Assembly (NCBI RefSeq): GCF_947366995.1
Contig: NZ_CANBCC010000003.1
Location: forward strand, 38,512-102,511
Source: an uncultured Aquabacterium sp.
GTDB taxonomy: Bacteria > Pseudomonadota > Gammaproteobacteria > Burkholderiales > Burkholderiaceae_C
Reading direction: 5' to 3'
Length of the DNA stretch: 64,000 nucleotides
Position 1 is the first letter of the stretch. Each line of letters opens with the position of its first letter. Made by a program: the position numbers and the translations under genes. This document shows positions 49,925 to 57,818 of the stretch, one piece after another. Below the pieces are notes generated by a model, which was not told where the DNA came from, searched no databases, and saw nothing but the letters and a program-made list of their open reading frames with translations.

Positions 49925-51066
49925 GCGACCGCCCCCACGATTGCGCGCAGGCAGACTCGGTTGCGCCCGGTTGCCTTCGCAAGATAGAGTTGCTGGTCGG
50001 CCTCGCGCAGGGCCTGGTGAGACGTGGTGCTGCTGCACACCGCACCACCCATGCTCACCGTGATCGTGAACGGCGCCAGCGGGTCGCCGAAGCGCTCTCG
50101 GGACAGGGCCTCGCACATGCGCTGGCACACCACCTCGGCCTCATCCAGCCGGGTGTCGGGCAACAGCAGCGCAAACTCCTCGCCCCCCAGCCGGGCCGCG
50201 AGGTCGGTCGGGCTGCGCACGCCAGCCAGCAGCAGCCGGCCCAGGCTGCGCAACACCATGTCGCCCTGCAGATGGCCCCAGGTGTCATTGACCTGCTTGA
50301 AGTGATCGGCATCGATCATGACGAGGCAGAACGGCCGGCCAGTGCGCCGCTGGCGCGCCACTTCCGCCTCCAGCGCCTCCATCAGCCGGCGGCGGTTGGC
50401 CAGCCCGGTCAGCGCGTCGGTGTGCGACAGCGTGTCGAGCTGCCCGTGCAGGGCGTCCAACCGGGCAAACAGCACCATCGCCAGCCCCAGCAGCACCGCA
50501 AAGCCGCTCACGAAGACAAAGGTGCGCCAGCCCCGCCAGGCCTCCGACGCCGCCGGATCCTGGAACAGCGCGGGGCGCAGGCCCGGCGCGTAGGACCACC
50601 AGCCAGCCAGCACGCCCGCATCGTGCACCAGCAGCATGCCCATGCACACCCCGAACGTGATGGCCACGGGGCGGCGATCGAACAGCAGCAGGCCCACCAG
50701 CAGCACCCCGACCAGCACGAGGCTCGGCGGCGAGGTGTAGGGCCCCGAGAGGATGGTGATCAGCGTGTAGGTGCCGCCGATCGTCAGACACACCAGCAGC
50801 GTGGCACAGGCCAGCGGCTCGGCATCGTCACGCCGCGGCCACACCCACACGGCCACGCCCAGGTTGAGGAGGGCCGCGCCCAGCATGGGCCACTGCATGG
50901 TCCGCACAAGCGCCGCATCGAGGTAGGGCGACACGGCCGGGTGGGACAGCGCCTGTTCGTGGATGAACAGCACCAGCAGAAAGAACGGCAACGACGCCGC
51001 AACAGCCAGCAGGATCCGGCGGGCAGGTGTCGCGCTGCTCAAGAGGTGGGCCATCCGGGCTCGCAT
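49921..51066 (-). CDS. Membrane diguanylate cyclase (GGDEF), second of a pair
   Basis: 381 aa. Six hydrophobic helices, then a GGDEF domain with SHTDALTGLANRRRLME and active motif GGEEF (RLGGEEFALLLP). Same architecture as the downstream gene, which it overlaps by four bases, so the two may be an old tandem duplication. ATG 51066. Divergent from the holin-like gene. Confidence 0.9.
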   Translation of the reverse strand: MRARMAHLLSSATPARRILLAVAASLPFFLLVLFIHEQALSHPAVSPYLDAALVRTMQWPMLGAALLNLGVAVWVWPRRDDAEPLACATLLVCLTIGGTYTLITILSGPYTSPPSLVLVGVLLVGLLLFDRRPVAITFGVCMGMLLVHDAGVLAGWWSYAPGLRPALFQDPAASEAWRGWRTFVFVSGFAVLLGLAMVLFARLDALHGQLDTLSHTDALTGLANRRRLMEALEAEVARQRRTGRPFCLVMIDADHFKQVNDTWGHLQGDMVLRSLGRLLLAGVRSPTDLAARLGGEEFALLLPDTRLDEAEVVCQRMCEALSRERFGDPLAPFTITVSMGGAVCSSTTSHQALREADQQLYLAKATGRNRVCLRAIVGAVA

Positions 51067-51177
51067 GACCGTTTTGCACTCCAGGCCCGGCTCCGGCCGG
51101 ACTGTTCATTCAAAGTGTGACACCGTCAACGGGCGCGTTCTTGACCCAATACGGCCAGGGTGCATCGCGCCGTCAAC

Positions 51178-51205
51178 TTGCACACGGTTGCTGCTGGGCT
51201 ATGCT
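51178..51205 (+). promoter_or_regulatory. Promoter giving a probable leaderless transcript
   Basis: TTGCAC (51178-51183) and TATGCT (51200-51205) with a 16-base spacer. The -10 box ends six bases before the ATG at 51212, so transcription would start at or next to the A of the start codon. No ribosome binding site is present. Confidence 0.5.
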
Positions 51206-51211
51206 CGGGTC

Positions 51212-51583
51212 ATGAAACTGATCGTTCGCTGGCTTCTGCTCGCTTGCGCCCTGGTGCTGCTCACCCAATGGGATCTGGGTCTGTCGGTGCGCAGCTTCGG
51301 ATCGGCCCTGCTCGCGGCCTTCGTCATCGGCTTGCTCAACGCGGTGGTGCGGCCGGTGCTCATCCTGCTGACGCTGCCGGTCACGGTGCTGACGCTGGGG
51401 CTGTTCCTGTTCGTGATCAACGCCCTCACCTTCCAGATGGCGTCCGGCCTGCTGGACGGCTTTCAGGTCAGCGGGTTCGGCGGGGCGCTGCTCGGCTCGG
51501 TGCTCTACAGCCTGTGGGGCCTGGTGATCGACGTGGCGCTGGAGCGGATGTTTCGCACGGGCAGCCCGCCGCCGCGGGCCTGA
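51212..51583 (+). CDS. Phage-holin-family (PF04020-like) small membrane protein
   Basis: 123 aa, four hydrophobic helices. The pattern NAVVRPVLILLTLPVTVLTLGLF followed by FVINALTF and a Gly-rich final helix is the hallmark of this conserved bacterial membrane family, annotated as phage holin by similarity only; no phage genes are nearby. Function unknown. The frame is open upstream to 50963, but the recognisable protein starts at ATG 51212. Confidence 0.82.
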   Translation: MKLIVRWLLLACALVLLTQWDLGLSVRSFGSALLAAFVIGLLNAVVRPVLILLTLPVTVLTLGLFLFVINALTFQMASGLLDGFQVSGFGGALLGSVLYSLWGLVIDVALERMFRTGSPPPRA

Positions 51584-51605
51584 GACCGCGCCCGCGACCC
51601 GCGTT

Positions 51606-52097
51606 TCAGAGCGGCACGCTCCGCGCCAGCACCCCGGCCAGCGCGTGGCGCACGGTGGCCTCGCGCACCGCAGCCCGGTCGCCCGGAAAGACACGCACTT
51701 CGGCATGCGCCCCCGCCGCCGTGGCCCAGGCAAACCACACCGTGCCCACCGGCTTCAGGGCCGAGCCGCCCGTGGGCCCTGCCACACCGGTCACGGCGAC
51801 CGCCACATCGGCCTTTGAGCGCGCCAGCAGCCCTTCGGCCATGGCCAGCGCCACGGACTCGCTGACGGCACCGTTCGCCTCGATCAACTCGGGCGCCACA
51901 TCCAGCAAGGCCGTCTTCGCCTCGTTGCTGTAGCTCACCACGCCGCGGTCAAACCACAGGCTCGAGCCCGCCAGCTCGGTGCAGGCGGCGGCAATCAGGC
52001 CGCCTGTGCAGGATTCGGCCGTGGCCAGGCGCCAGCCGCGCGCCTGCAGCCGGGCCGCCACGTCGCCAACGAGGCCAAGGGTCGCGAGGGTGTCCAT
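51606..52097 (-). CDS. pncC: CinA family protein, nicotinamide-nucleotide amidohydrolase
   Basis: 163 aa, the stand-alone C-terminal CinA domain. [20 protein letters not shown] and [12 protein letters not shown] are the conserved signatures. It deamidates NMN to NaMN in pyridine nucleotide recycling. Gene order thiL-pgpA-pncC on one strand is conserved in betaproteobacteria and supports the call. It is 12 bases after pgpA. Confidence 0.9.
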   Translation of the reverse strand: MDTLATLGLVGDVAARLQARGWRLATAESCTGGLIAAACTELAGSSLWFDRGVVSYSNEAKTALLDVAPELIEANGAVSESVALAMAEGLLARSKADVAVAVTGVAGPTGGSALKPVGTVWFAWATAAGAHAEVRVFPGDRAAVREATVRHALAGVLARSVPL

Positions 52098-52109
52098 GTG
52101 TGCTCCTTG

Positions 52110-52688
52110 TCAGCTCAACAGGCCGGCCGACACGCCACCCTGGCGCACCACCACGGCCAGCGCCAGCAGCAGCAGCGTGCAACCCGCCGCCACGAGGTCA
52201 TCGAACATGATGCCCAGCCCCTGCGCCCACCCGATGGGCTGACCCTTGGGCAGCTTGAACAGCTGGTCGGCCCAGGCCACCGGGCCCGGCTTGGCCGCAT
52301 CGAAGAAGCGGAAGGCCGCCACGGCCAGTGCCTGACCCCGCCAGTCGGCGGCGCCCACCACCCACAGCACCAGCCAGATCGCCCAGATCTCGTCCCACAC
52401 GATGGCGCCCGGGTCGGCCACCTGCAGGCTGCGGGCCGTGCGCGTGCAGGCCCACCAGCCGACCAGCCAGCCGACGGCCAGGATGGCGGCCCAGGTGAGG
52501 TCGGCCTGGCGGCCCTGCCCCAGCACCCGCTCGATCGCGACGAACACCAGCCAGCCCCACAGCGTACCGACAGTACCAGGGGCAATGGGGCTCAGGCCGC
52601 TGCCGGCGCCCAAGGCGATCCAGTGCGCCGGATGGCTCAGCAGCAGGCGCACACCGGGGCGGCGAGGAGCCGAAACAAGCGTGTCCAT
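52110..52688 (-). CDS. pgpA: Phosphatidylglycerophosphatase A
   Basis: 192 aa inner-membrane phosphatase that makes phosphatidylglycerol. Conserved SPIAPGTVGTLWG near the N-terminus, WDEIWAIWL in the middle and FRFFDAAKPGPVAWAD (catalytic acidic residues), then DDLVAAG at the end. Several hydrophobic helices. It lies 3 bases after thiL. Confidence 0.93.
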   Translation of the reverse strand: MDTLVSAPRRPGVRLLLSHPAHWIALGAGSGLSPIAPGTVGTLWGWLVFVAIERVLGQGRQADLTWAAILAVGWLVGWWACTRTARSLQVADPGAIVWDEIWAIWLVLWVVGAADWRGQALAVAAFRFFDAAKPGPVAWADQLFKLPKGQPIGWAQGLGIMFDDLVAAGCTLLLLALAVVVRQGGVSAGLLS

Positions 52689-52691
52689 GGC

Positions 52692-53687
52692 TCAGCCCCG
52701 AAAGTGGTCGAACGAGACCCAGCGGTTGGGCACGGGAGTGGCGTCGCCCTCCCCGTCGAGGCCGGATGCCTGCAGCCGCACGCCGGGTTCGGCCTCGATG
52801 CGGCCAATGCGGCTGAGCACCAGGCCGAGCGTGTCGCCCAGCGCCGTCACCCCCTCGCGCCGTGCGGGCGGGGCCGTGAACACCAGCTCGTAGTCGTCGC
52901 CGCCGGCAAGGATGCAATCCAGCTGCTCGGCACGGGGCCGTGCGCCCAGCCACGGGCTGAGCGGCAGCGCGTCGAGCGCCAGCATGGCGCCCGCTCCGCT
53001 GCGGCGCAGCACATGGCCCAGGTCGCCCAACAGGCCATCGGACACGTCCACCGCGGCCGAGGCCACGCCGCGCAGCCCCACACCCAGCGCCACGCGGGGG
53101 GACGGGGCCTCCATTGCGAGCCGCGTGGCGTCAAAGGCATCGCCGCTGAGCCCCGGGTGCAACGTGCCGCGGAAAGCCTCGAGCGCCAGCCGCGCTTCGC
53201 CCGGGAAGCCGCTCACCCAGATGTCATCGCCCGCACAGGCGCCACTGCGCAGCAGGGCCTGGCCGGCTGGCACCTCGCCCATCACCGTGATGCCGATGGC
53301 CAGCGGCCCGGCGGTGGTGTCGCCACCGATCAGCTCGCACTCGTGCTCGTCGGCCAGGTCCAGCAGGCCTTGCGCAAAGGCCTGCAGCCACGCTGCATCG
53401 ACCCGTGGCAAGGTCAGCGCCAGCGTGAAGGCCAGCGGCTGCGCGCCGCACGCGGCCAGGTCGGACAGGTTGACGGCCAGGGCCTTGTGCCCCAGACGGC
53501 GCGGGTCGACCGTGGACAGGAAGTGCCGTCCCTCCACCAGCGTGTCGGTGGAGACGGCCAGCTGCATGCCGGGCGCCGGCGCAATCACCGCGCAGTCGTC
53601 GCCATTGCCCACGACGGCACGCCGCGGGCCCTGCCCCGGCCGGCGCCAGAAAAACGACTCGATCAGTTCGAATTCACCCAGGCTCAT
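52692..53687 (-). CDS. thiL: Thiamine-monophosphate kinase
   Basis: 331 aa. Phosphorylates TMP to the active coenzyme TPP. GNGDDCAVI near residue 25, STDTLVEGRHF, GHKALAVNLSDLAACGA and DVSDGLLGDLGH are the standard ThiL metal and nucleotide segments. First gene of thiL-pgpA-pncC; 68 bases lie between it and the end of the upstream barrel gene. Confidence 0.94.
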   Translation of the reverse strand: MSLGEFELIESFFWRRPGQGPRRAVVGNGDDCAVIAPAPGMQLAVSTDTLVEGRHFLSTVDPRRLGHKALAVNLSDLAACGAQPLAFTLALTLPRVDAAWLQAFAQGLLDLADEHECELIGGDTTAGPLAIGITVMGEVPAGQALLRSGACAGDDIWVSGFPGEARLALEAFRGTLHPGLSGDAFDATRLAMEAPSPRVALGVGLRGVASAAVDVSDGLLGDLGHVLRRSGAGAMLALDALPLSPWLGARPRAEQLDCILAGGDDYELVFTAPPARREGVTALGDTLGLVLSRIGRIEAEPGVRLQASGLDGEGDATPVPNRWVSFDHFRG

Positions 53688-53755
53688 GGGGCGATTGTCG
53701 CGCCGGATGGAAGCGATTGCGAAGGCGCTCGCCCCGACGACGGTGTCGAGCCGGC

Positions 53756-54913
53756 TCAGAATCCGAGCATCCAGCTCATCTGCAGGCCGCGCACGTGGCC
53801 CGACGCCTCGCCAAAGCCGCTCATCAGCGAGGCCTCCAGCCCCTGCCAGGCGACCCCGACGCGCGCCACGCCGACAAACGGCTCCATGCCGACGCGCCAG
53901 CGCACCGTGCCGGGGGATTGCCAGTCGAGCCAGCGTTGCCAGAGGCCAATGCGGTGGGCCAGGGTCACGGTCCAGGTGCCACTCGCTCGATCCCAGTCGG
54001 CCTGCCAGCGGGTCGCCACCGGAATCCGCTTGACCGCCTCGATCTGGCTGTACTGCCCGTTGATGGCCGCGCGGTACGCAATGCGCCCTTCCGGCGTGCG
54101 GGTGCTGACGGCGCTGTCGAGCACCGCGTCATCGCGGATCAGCCCGGACCACGTGAGCCGCGACCACACGTCTCGGACATCGAGCCGCCATCGATCGGGC
54201 CACACCGCCGCGCCCGCCTCGCCCTGAGGGCGGGCCCACGTCAAGGCGATGGACAAGGCCTGGCCCTGCCCCTGTGCGCGTGCCGGAGGCAGGTACGGCG
54301 TCGTCGCCTCATGGTTGTCGTCGCGCAGCGTGCCGCGGAAGGCGTAGCTGTCGTCAGCCTGGTAGCCCACCTCGCCCTGGCTGTGGATGGTGCGCAGGCG
54401 CTGCAGGATCAGCTGGTCCCAGCCGACCTCCAGGCCCAGCTGCCCCATGCGCACGGCGGGCAGGTGAATCGCCACGCCGCGCCCGGCCCACATCATCAGG
54501 TTGGTGTCCGCGTTGTAACGCACGGGCGCGTCGGGGTCGGTGCGGCTCTGGTAGTGGTACAGCACCTGGGCGGCCTCGCCCGACAGCCGCGCCGTGCCGT
54601 CCACCCGGGCCAGCGCACCAATGCGCCACGGGTTGTCGCGCCCCGCTTCACTGAATGCGACGGCCACGCCGGCTTCGGCGCGGCCTTGCACCTCCGCCCG
54701 CTGCGTGTCATGCCGCATCCGGTAATCCGACGACCAGTCGCCATCAAGCTGGAAGACCGGCACGCCGTTGGACCAGGCCTCGGCACGCACCGACGCGTAC
54801 GGGCGCACGGCCCAGCTCGAGGGGCCCGTCGCCCCATCGCCTTCTGCCGCCACCGACACGCCCATCCACAGGGCCAGCGGCAGGATCAACGCGGCGCCAC
54901 GCTTGCTTCTCAT
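53756..54913 (-). CDS. Predicted outer-membrane beta-barrel protein
   Basis: 385 aa. Signal peptide ends VAA-EGDG; the rest is strand-rich and ends MSWMLGF with terminal Phe. The layout (WAVRPYASVRAEAWSNG, WDQLILQRLRTIHSQGEV) is reminiscent of capsule-assembly Wzi-like barrels, but I cannot confirm that. Ribosome binding site AGGGGA. A strong terminator lies only 15 to 41 bases upstream of the start, so little transcription should enter from the lipoprotein gene. Confidence 0.7.
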   Translation of the reverse strand: MRSKRGAALILPLALWMGVSVAAEGDGATGPSSWAVRPYASVRAEAWSNGVPVFQLDGDWSSDYRMRHDTQRAEVQGRAEAGVAVAFSEAGRDNPWRIGALARVDGTARLSGEAAQVLYHYQSRTDPDAPVRYNADTNLMMWAGRGVAIHLPAVRMGQLGLEVGWDQLILQRLRTIHSQGEVGYQADDSYAFRGTLRDDNHEATTPYLPPARAQGQGQALSIALTWARPQGEAGAAVWPDRWRLDVRDVWSRLTWSGLIRDDAVLDSAVSTRTPEGRIAYRAAINGQYSQIEAVKRIPVATRWQADWDRASGTWTVTLAHRIGLWQRWLDWQSPGTVRWRVGMEPFVGVARVGVAWQGLEASLMSGFGEASGHVRGLQMSWMLGF

Positions 54914-54928
54914 TGTTGTCCCCTATAG

Positions 54929-54954
54929 AAAAAAGGCCCCCGTCGCCGGGGGCC
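54929..54954 (-). terminator. Rho-independent terminator of the lipoprotein gene
   Basis: On the minus strand GGCCCCCG-GCGA-CGGGGGCC, a perfect 8-base GC-rich stem with a 4-base loop, followed directly by six T. It lies 25 bases after the lipoprotein stop and just upstream of the barrel gene start. Confidence 0.9.
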
Positions 54955-54979
54955 CTGAAGCGTCATTCCGGCCAGGCGG

Positions 54980-57454
54980 TCAGAAGCGTTCGTAGCTGTT
55001 GTCGGCGTAGACCAGCAGGCTCTTGTCGACATCGTAGACGCCGACGGAATCACGGCCCTTGGCGATGGGGATCGACGTGGCGCCGCTCGTCACGGTGAAG
55101 GCGACACCAGACGGCGTGGAGAACCTGAGGGCGCTCTCCGACGGGGTGATTTCGTTCACCGTGCCGGACAGGATCACCTTCTGTGTGCCGTTCTCGCTGT
55201 ACGTACCGGCCAGGCCGAACTTGCGCTTGCCGGTGCCTGCGTCGTACTGCTCCTGCGTCAGCGTGGCATTGAGCGTCAGGGTGTTGGTGCCCGACGTGAT
55301 CAGCGTGCCATTCAGCCCAAGCGACCAGTTGTTGCCCTGGTTCAGCTGCAGGTACTCGGGCATCGTGGCGGTCAGCGTGCCATCGAACAGCGCAGCGCCG
55401 CCGGCTTCCTTGATCACGCCCTGGAACGAGGCGAGCGTGGGCACGGCACGGCCGGTACCATCCGGGATGAAGCTGCTGGCGCTCAGGGTGCCAGTCAGCG
55501 TCGCACCGTTTGGCGCCACGGCTTCCACGATGAACTTCGCGCTGGAGTTCTCCATGTCGGCAAGGGCCGAGGAAACGTTGTACACGTTACCCGGCGTGGC
55601 GGTCTTCGCGATGATCTCGGAGCCATTCTTGATGGCCACCGTCGACAGGCGCGTCGTGCCGCTCATCACCTTGAACTCGGCCGTCGTCGCCAGCTTGGTC
55701 AGGGTGTTGCCCGTACCGGTGGCCGACGAGGCGAAGTTCAGCGCGATCTGCTGGTGCGTGCCACGCGAGCTGTAACCCACACCCGGCTCGAAGTGCAGCC
55801 CCGCGGCCATTTCGCCGCTGATGCCGAAGGCGTTGCACGAAGTGATCACGTCGTCCGAGCGTTCGCAGGTGCGGGTGGCCGTGGCAGTACGGAAGGCTTT
55901 GTCGCCACCTGCAACCGGTAGGGCATCGGTGGCCACCGTGCTGGGCTCGAACACCCCTGATGTGCTGTTGATCGTGCCGAACTGGCGCACAAGACGGCTT
56001 TCGATCGTCATGCTGTCGTCGGTGCCGCGCTTCAGGCGGAAGTGGTGCTGGAAGGCCACGTTCGTGTTCGACGAACCGACGCCAGCGGGCAGCGGAGCGG
56101 TCGCCTCACGCACCGCATAGGTCGCGCGGCAGATCAGCTGGTTGGTGGGTCCGGAGGGCACCGTGGCCGAGAACGTGGCGTCTGCAAAACGGCAGGTCAC
56201 CGGGACATTCTGAGACTGACCGGGCAGGTCGGCCGACGTGTTGAGCAGGTTGAAGCGCCCCGCGCTGTCCACCATCAGCTCGGAATAGATCCACGGGCCG
56301 CTGTCGATGACGAAGGTGCCGGCCATGGCTGTGACGATCTGCGTCCACGAGCTGCTGTCGAGCGGGGCCACCGCGCTGTCGAATGCGTCTCCAACGGACT
56401 TCAGGCGGGTCGTGATCGCGGTCGGCTCGGTCTTGTTGCTCAGCGTCGCGCCCGTGGTGCGCAGCGACGTGATCAGCGCCTTGGCGTCGCGGATGTAGCC
56501 CGCCACGGTGGTCGAAATCGTGCTCGGCGCAACGGTGTCAGCGGTCTGCACGGGCGGCACGGTGCCGGTGTAGCCTACCTGCGCGATGATGTCCTGACGC
56601 GAAGATTCCAGTTCGGCCACCACGTCGGTGCCGTCAGAGGTGTCATCGTCCTTGGTGCCGAGCGCAGCCAGCTGTTCGACCACGCATTTCACGGCGGCGG
56701 CCTGGTCCGCGGGTGCGGGTGCGGCGGGCGCTGCGATCACGGCGCCTGCGGCCGTCACGCGGCCCGGCGCGCTGAGCTGGGAAAGCGGGACGCCACAACC
56801 CAGCCCGCCCCGCTCGGCGAGCTTGGAAACAGCTGCGAGGGCCACGGCGGCGGCATTCAGCGGCGCCTTGGTGTCCGGATCGAATTCCGGCTTGTCCTTC
56901 AGCACGTCGGTGCCGCCGACAAACAGCACCACCTGCGCGTTGGCAGCGGCCACCGTGTCGGCCTTCAGACCACCGGCGTTCTTCTCGGCAATCGCCACAG
57001 CCATTTCGGAGAACGGCGTGACCTGCACGCTCGCGGTGCCACCGGCTTCGGGCACGGCGGCCGCGCGCATCGTGAACCCGGCCACCGGAGTGATCACGGC
57101 GCCCGTCGCCTCATCGTCCATGCGCGTCTGGTCGTCGGCCACCACTTCGATGACCACAACCTGCCCTGCGGGCAGCCCGCGCAGTTCGTAGAGACCGGCA
57201 TTGTCCGTGCGGTCGGTGGCCAGTGCCTTCGACCGATCGACAGTGCCGTCGGCCTTGACGGCATAGGCCGACACCACCGCGTTGCGCATCAAACCCTTCG
57301 ATGCCACACCCGACACACTGGCCGTGCTGGTCGACGGCGGGGTGGAGCTGCTTCCACCGCCGCCCCCGCATGCCGCCAGGGTTGCCACCACCGCCACGCC
57401 CACCGCTGTCTTCGCCCATGTCCAGGGCTGCTTACGCCAAGTCGTCAACGCCAT
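54980..57454 (-). CDS. Large Gly-rich lipoprotein with carboxypeptidase-regulatory-like domain
   Basis: 824 aa. Lipobox TLAAC with Cys29, followed by GGGGGSSSTPPSTST, a linker common in surface lipoproteins of this group. Then a carboxypeptidase-regulatory-like (CarboxypepD_reg) Ig-type domain (ASVSGVASKGLMRNAVVSAYAV, then GLYELRGLPAGQVVVIEV). The remaining 700 residues are beta- and Thr/Ser-rich with six or so Cys and no known motif. The start is ambiguous: AAGGAG abuts ATG 57454 with no spacing, but fits a TTG six bases further on (57448). Function unknown; outer-membrane or surface location likely. Confidence 0.75.
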   Translation of the reverse strand: MALTTWRKQPWTWAKTAVGVAVVATLAACGGGGGSSSTPPSTSTASVSGVASKGLMRNAVVSAYAVKADGTVDRSKALATDRTDNAGLYELRGLPAGQVVVIEVVADDQTRMDDEATGAVITPVAGFTMRAAAVPEAGGTASVQVTPFSEMAVAIAEKNAGGLKADTVAAANAQVVLFVGGTDVLKDKPEFDPDTKAPLNAAAVALAAVSKLAERGGLGCGVPLSQLSAPGRVTAAGAVIAAPAAPAPADQAAAVKCVVEQLAALGTKDDDTSDGTDVVAELESSRQDIIAQVGYTGTVPPVQTADTVAPSTISTTVAGYIRDAKALITSLRTTGATLSNKTEPTAITTRLKSVGDAFDSAVAPLDSSSWTQIVTAMAGTFVIDSGPWIYSELMVDSAGRFNLLNTSADLPGQSQNVPVTCRFADATFSATVPSGPTNQLICRATYAVREATAPLPAGVGSSNTNVAFQHHFRLKRGTDDSMTIESRLVRQFGTINSTSGVFEPSTVATDALPVAGGDKAFRTATATRTCERSDDVITSCNAFGISGEMAAGLHFEPGVGYSSRGTHQQIALNFASSATGTGNTLTKLATTAEFKVMSGTTRLSTVAIKNGSEIIAKTATPGNVYNVSSALADMENSSAKFIVEAVAPNGATLTGTLSASSFIPDGTGRAVPTLASFQGVIKEAGGAALFDGTLTATMPEYLQLNQGNNWSLGLNGTLITSGTNTLTLNATLTQEQYDAGTGKRKFGLAGTYSENGTQKVILSGTVNEITPSESALRFSTPSGVAFTVTSGATSIPIAKGRDSVGVYDVDKSLLVYADNSYERF

Positions 57455-57818
57455 CTCCTTGAAGGCCGGTTTGAAACAACTGCAGGCGGGGCTTCGCGGG
57501 GAAACCAAATGTCACTGCAGTCACAAAGGACATTTTGTGTGAATTAACGTGAACTTGAAATGTCAGTTAGCCGGGGTTTGATGGCTTGTTCATCGGCCAG
57601 ATGGCCAATCGCCCCACGAGAGGGGGCTTCAACGTGACAAGCTCACGGTGAGCCGGCGTACCACCCCCCTTCTCTCCGCCGCCGAGAAGCTCCACCGGTG
57701 CGCAAAGCGCACTTCCCTCACCCATGCGGGCATCCACATGCCCCCGCGCCAGGGAAACTTCCTAAAATCCCCCCTCCGGCGACCGCTTTCGGCCGTCACC
57801 ACGGAGCAAGTCCCCTCT
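57455..57818. other. Divergent intergenic region with AT-rich repeats
   Basis: 364 bases between the lipoprotein gene and maeB, holding both promoters. Next to the lipoprotein gene is an unusually AT-rich stretch (57505-57575) with a GTCAC-TGCA-GTCAC direct repeat (57511-57524) and an inverted repeat CACAAA-GGACAT-TTTGTG (57522-57539). An open frame before maeB (57648 on) encodes a His/Arg-rich stretch and is not taken as coding. No certain promoter boxes. Confidence 0.5.
57522..57539. promoter_or_regulatory. Inverted repeat upstream of the lipoprotein gene
   Basis: CACAAA (57522-57527) and TTTGTG (57534-57539) with a 6-base centre, in the AT-rich leader 68 to 85 bases before the lipoprotein start. 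Candidate operator or small hairpin. Confidence 0.35.

Noticed and set aside
51212..51583. Prophage remnant suggested by the holin-family protein
   Set aside because: The family is widespread in chromosomes and named by similarity only; no phage structural, lysis or integrase gene is nearby.
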